Source: UBA7672 sp965229115
GTDB taxonomy: Bacteria; Pseudomonadota; Alphaproteobacteria; Caulobacterales; Hyphomonadaceae
Direction of reading: 5' to 3'
Assembly: GCA_965229115.1 (NCBI GenBank)
Contig: CBDDIR010000003.1
Location: forward strand, 1,116,001 to 1,180,000
Length of the DNA stretch: 64,000 nucleotides
A model generated the notes under the pieces. It saw only the letters and a list, made by a program, of their open reading frames with translations. It was not told the DNA's origin and did no database searches. This document shows, piece by piece, positions 63,942 to 64,000 of the stretch; the first letter of the stretch is position 1, and each line of letters starts with the position of its first letter. The position numbers and the translations under genes were made by a program.

Positions 63942-64000
63942 ATGAAAGCTGTGGGCGCGGCGATGACACGGTATTCTCGTTCTGTAATTCCGGGCCGTCC
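63942..64000 (+). CDS. Possible partial ORF at the window end
   Basis: An ATG at 63942 opens a frame to the edge (MKAVGAAMTRYSRSVIPGRP). A CTCCGG site is not a good ribosome-binding site. Too short to identify. Confidence 0.35.
   Translation, partial: MKAVGAAMTRYSRSVIPGR

Overview
The window is GC-rich chromosomal DNA of an alphaproteobacterium. Gene content and order fit the Caulobacterales/Hyphomonadaceae best: ruvX-pyrB-pyrC-plsY divergent from gatC/gatA, erpA divergent from dgt, a catalytically degenerate PyrC of the alphaproteobacterial type, orphan ExbD and many small lipoproteins. The genus cannot be named from sequence alone. No phage, insertion sequence, CRISPR array or rRNA was found. 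One tRNA (Val, CAC) is present.

Layout. 1-3438 (minus): ruvX, pyrB, inactive pyrC and the 5' part of plsY. 3559-8139 (plus): gatC, a DUF2199/GNAT/DUF2199 trio, gatA, a small membrane protein and an acyl-CoA thioesterase. 8140-9289: a mosaic of palindromic repeats, a doubtful small gene and a long leader. 9290-11286: a GNAT plus RimK-type ATP-grasp pair. 11472-17323: VanZ-like protein, hemB, and an ECF41 sigma factor operon with GST and SDR, with its predicted promoter visible. 17419-21859: isobutyryl-CoA-dehydrogenase-like and 3-hydroxyisobutyryl-CoA-hydrolase-like genes (valine catabolism) around a TetR/SDR pair with twin palindromic operators. 21964-28620: spinster-type MFS transporter, tRNA-Val, gph, glmU, alpha/beta hydrolase, and soxR divergent from a glyoxalase-like gene with a clear SoxR box. 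28898-33939 (minus): acyl-CoA ligase, MDR oxidoreductase, MATE transporter and DUF2239.

34092-42053: lactonase-like lipoprotein, rpiA, DUF2059, glutathione reductase, an orphan ParA with a partner, dienelactone hydrolase and a PAP2 phosphatase lacking one catalytic Asp. 42054-42905: a second repeat/leader/small-ORF locus with the same modules as 8235-9105. 42906-52365: valS, VOC protein, isoaspartyl peptidase, aldo/keto reductase, DUF805, DUF2855, a ParE-type toxin-antitoxin pair and DUF3137. 52369-64000: beta-propeller lipoprotein, UPF0114, S9 peptidase, xthA, GFA protein, orphan ExbD, nitroreductase, a Tyr/Asn/Arg-rich lipoprotein, erpA, dgt, ynfA and a partial ORF.

Most genes are housekeeping (pyrimidines, heme, cell-wall precursor, tRNA charging, Fe-S assembly, dNTP control) mixed with stress and catabolic genes. 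The least explained material is the duplicated leader/small-ORF/palindrome loci, the GNAT-RimK pair, the ParA pair and the DUF2199-GNAT-DUF2199 insertion in gatCA. All functions are inferred from sequence reading; no database search was run.
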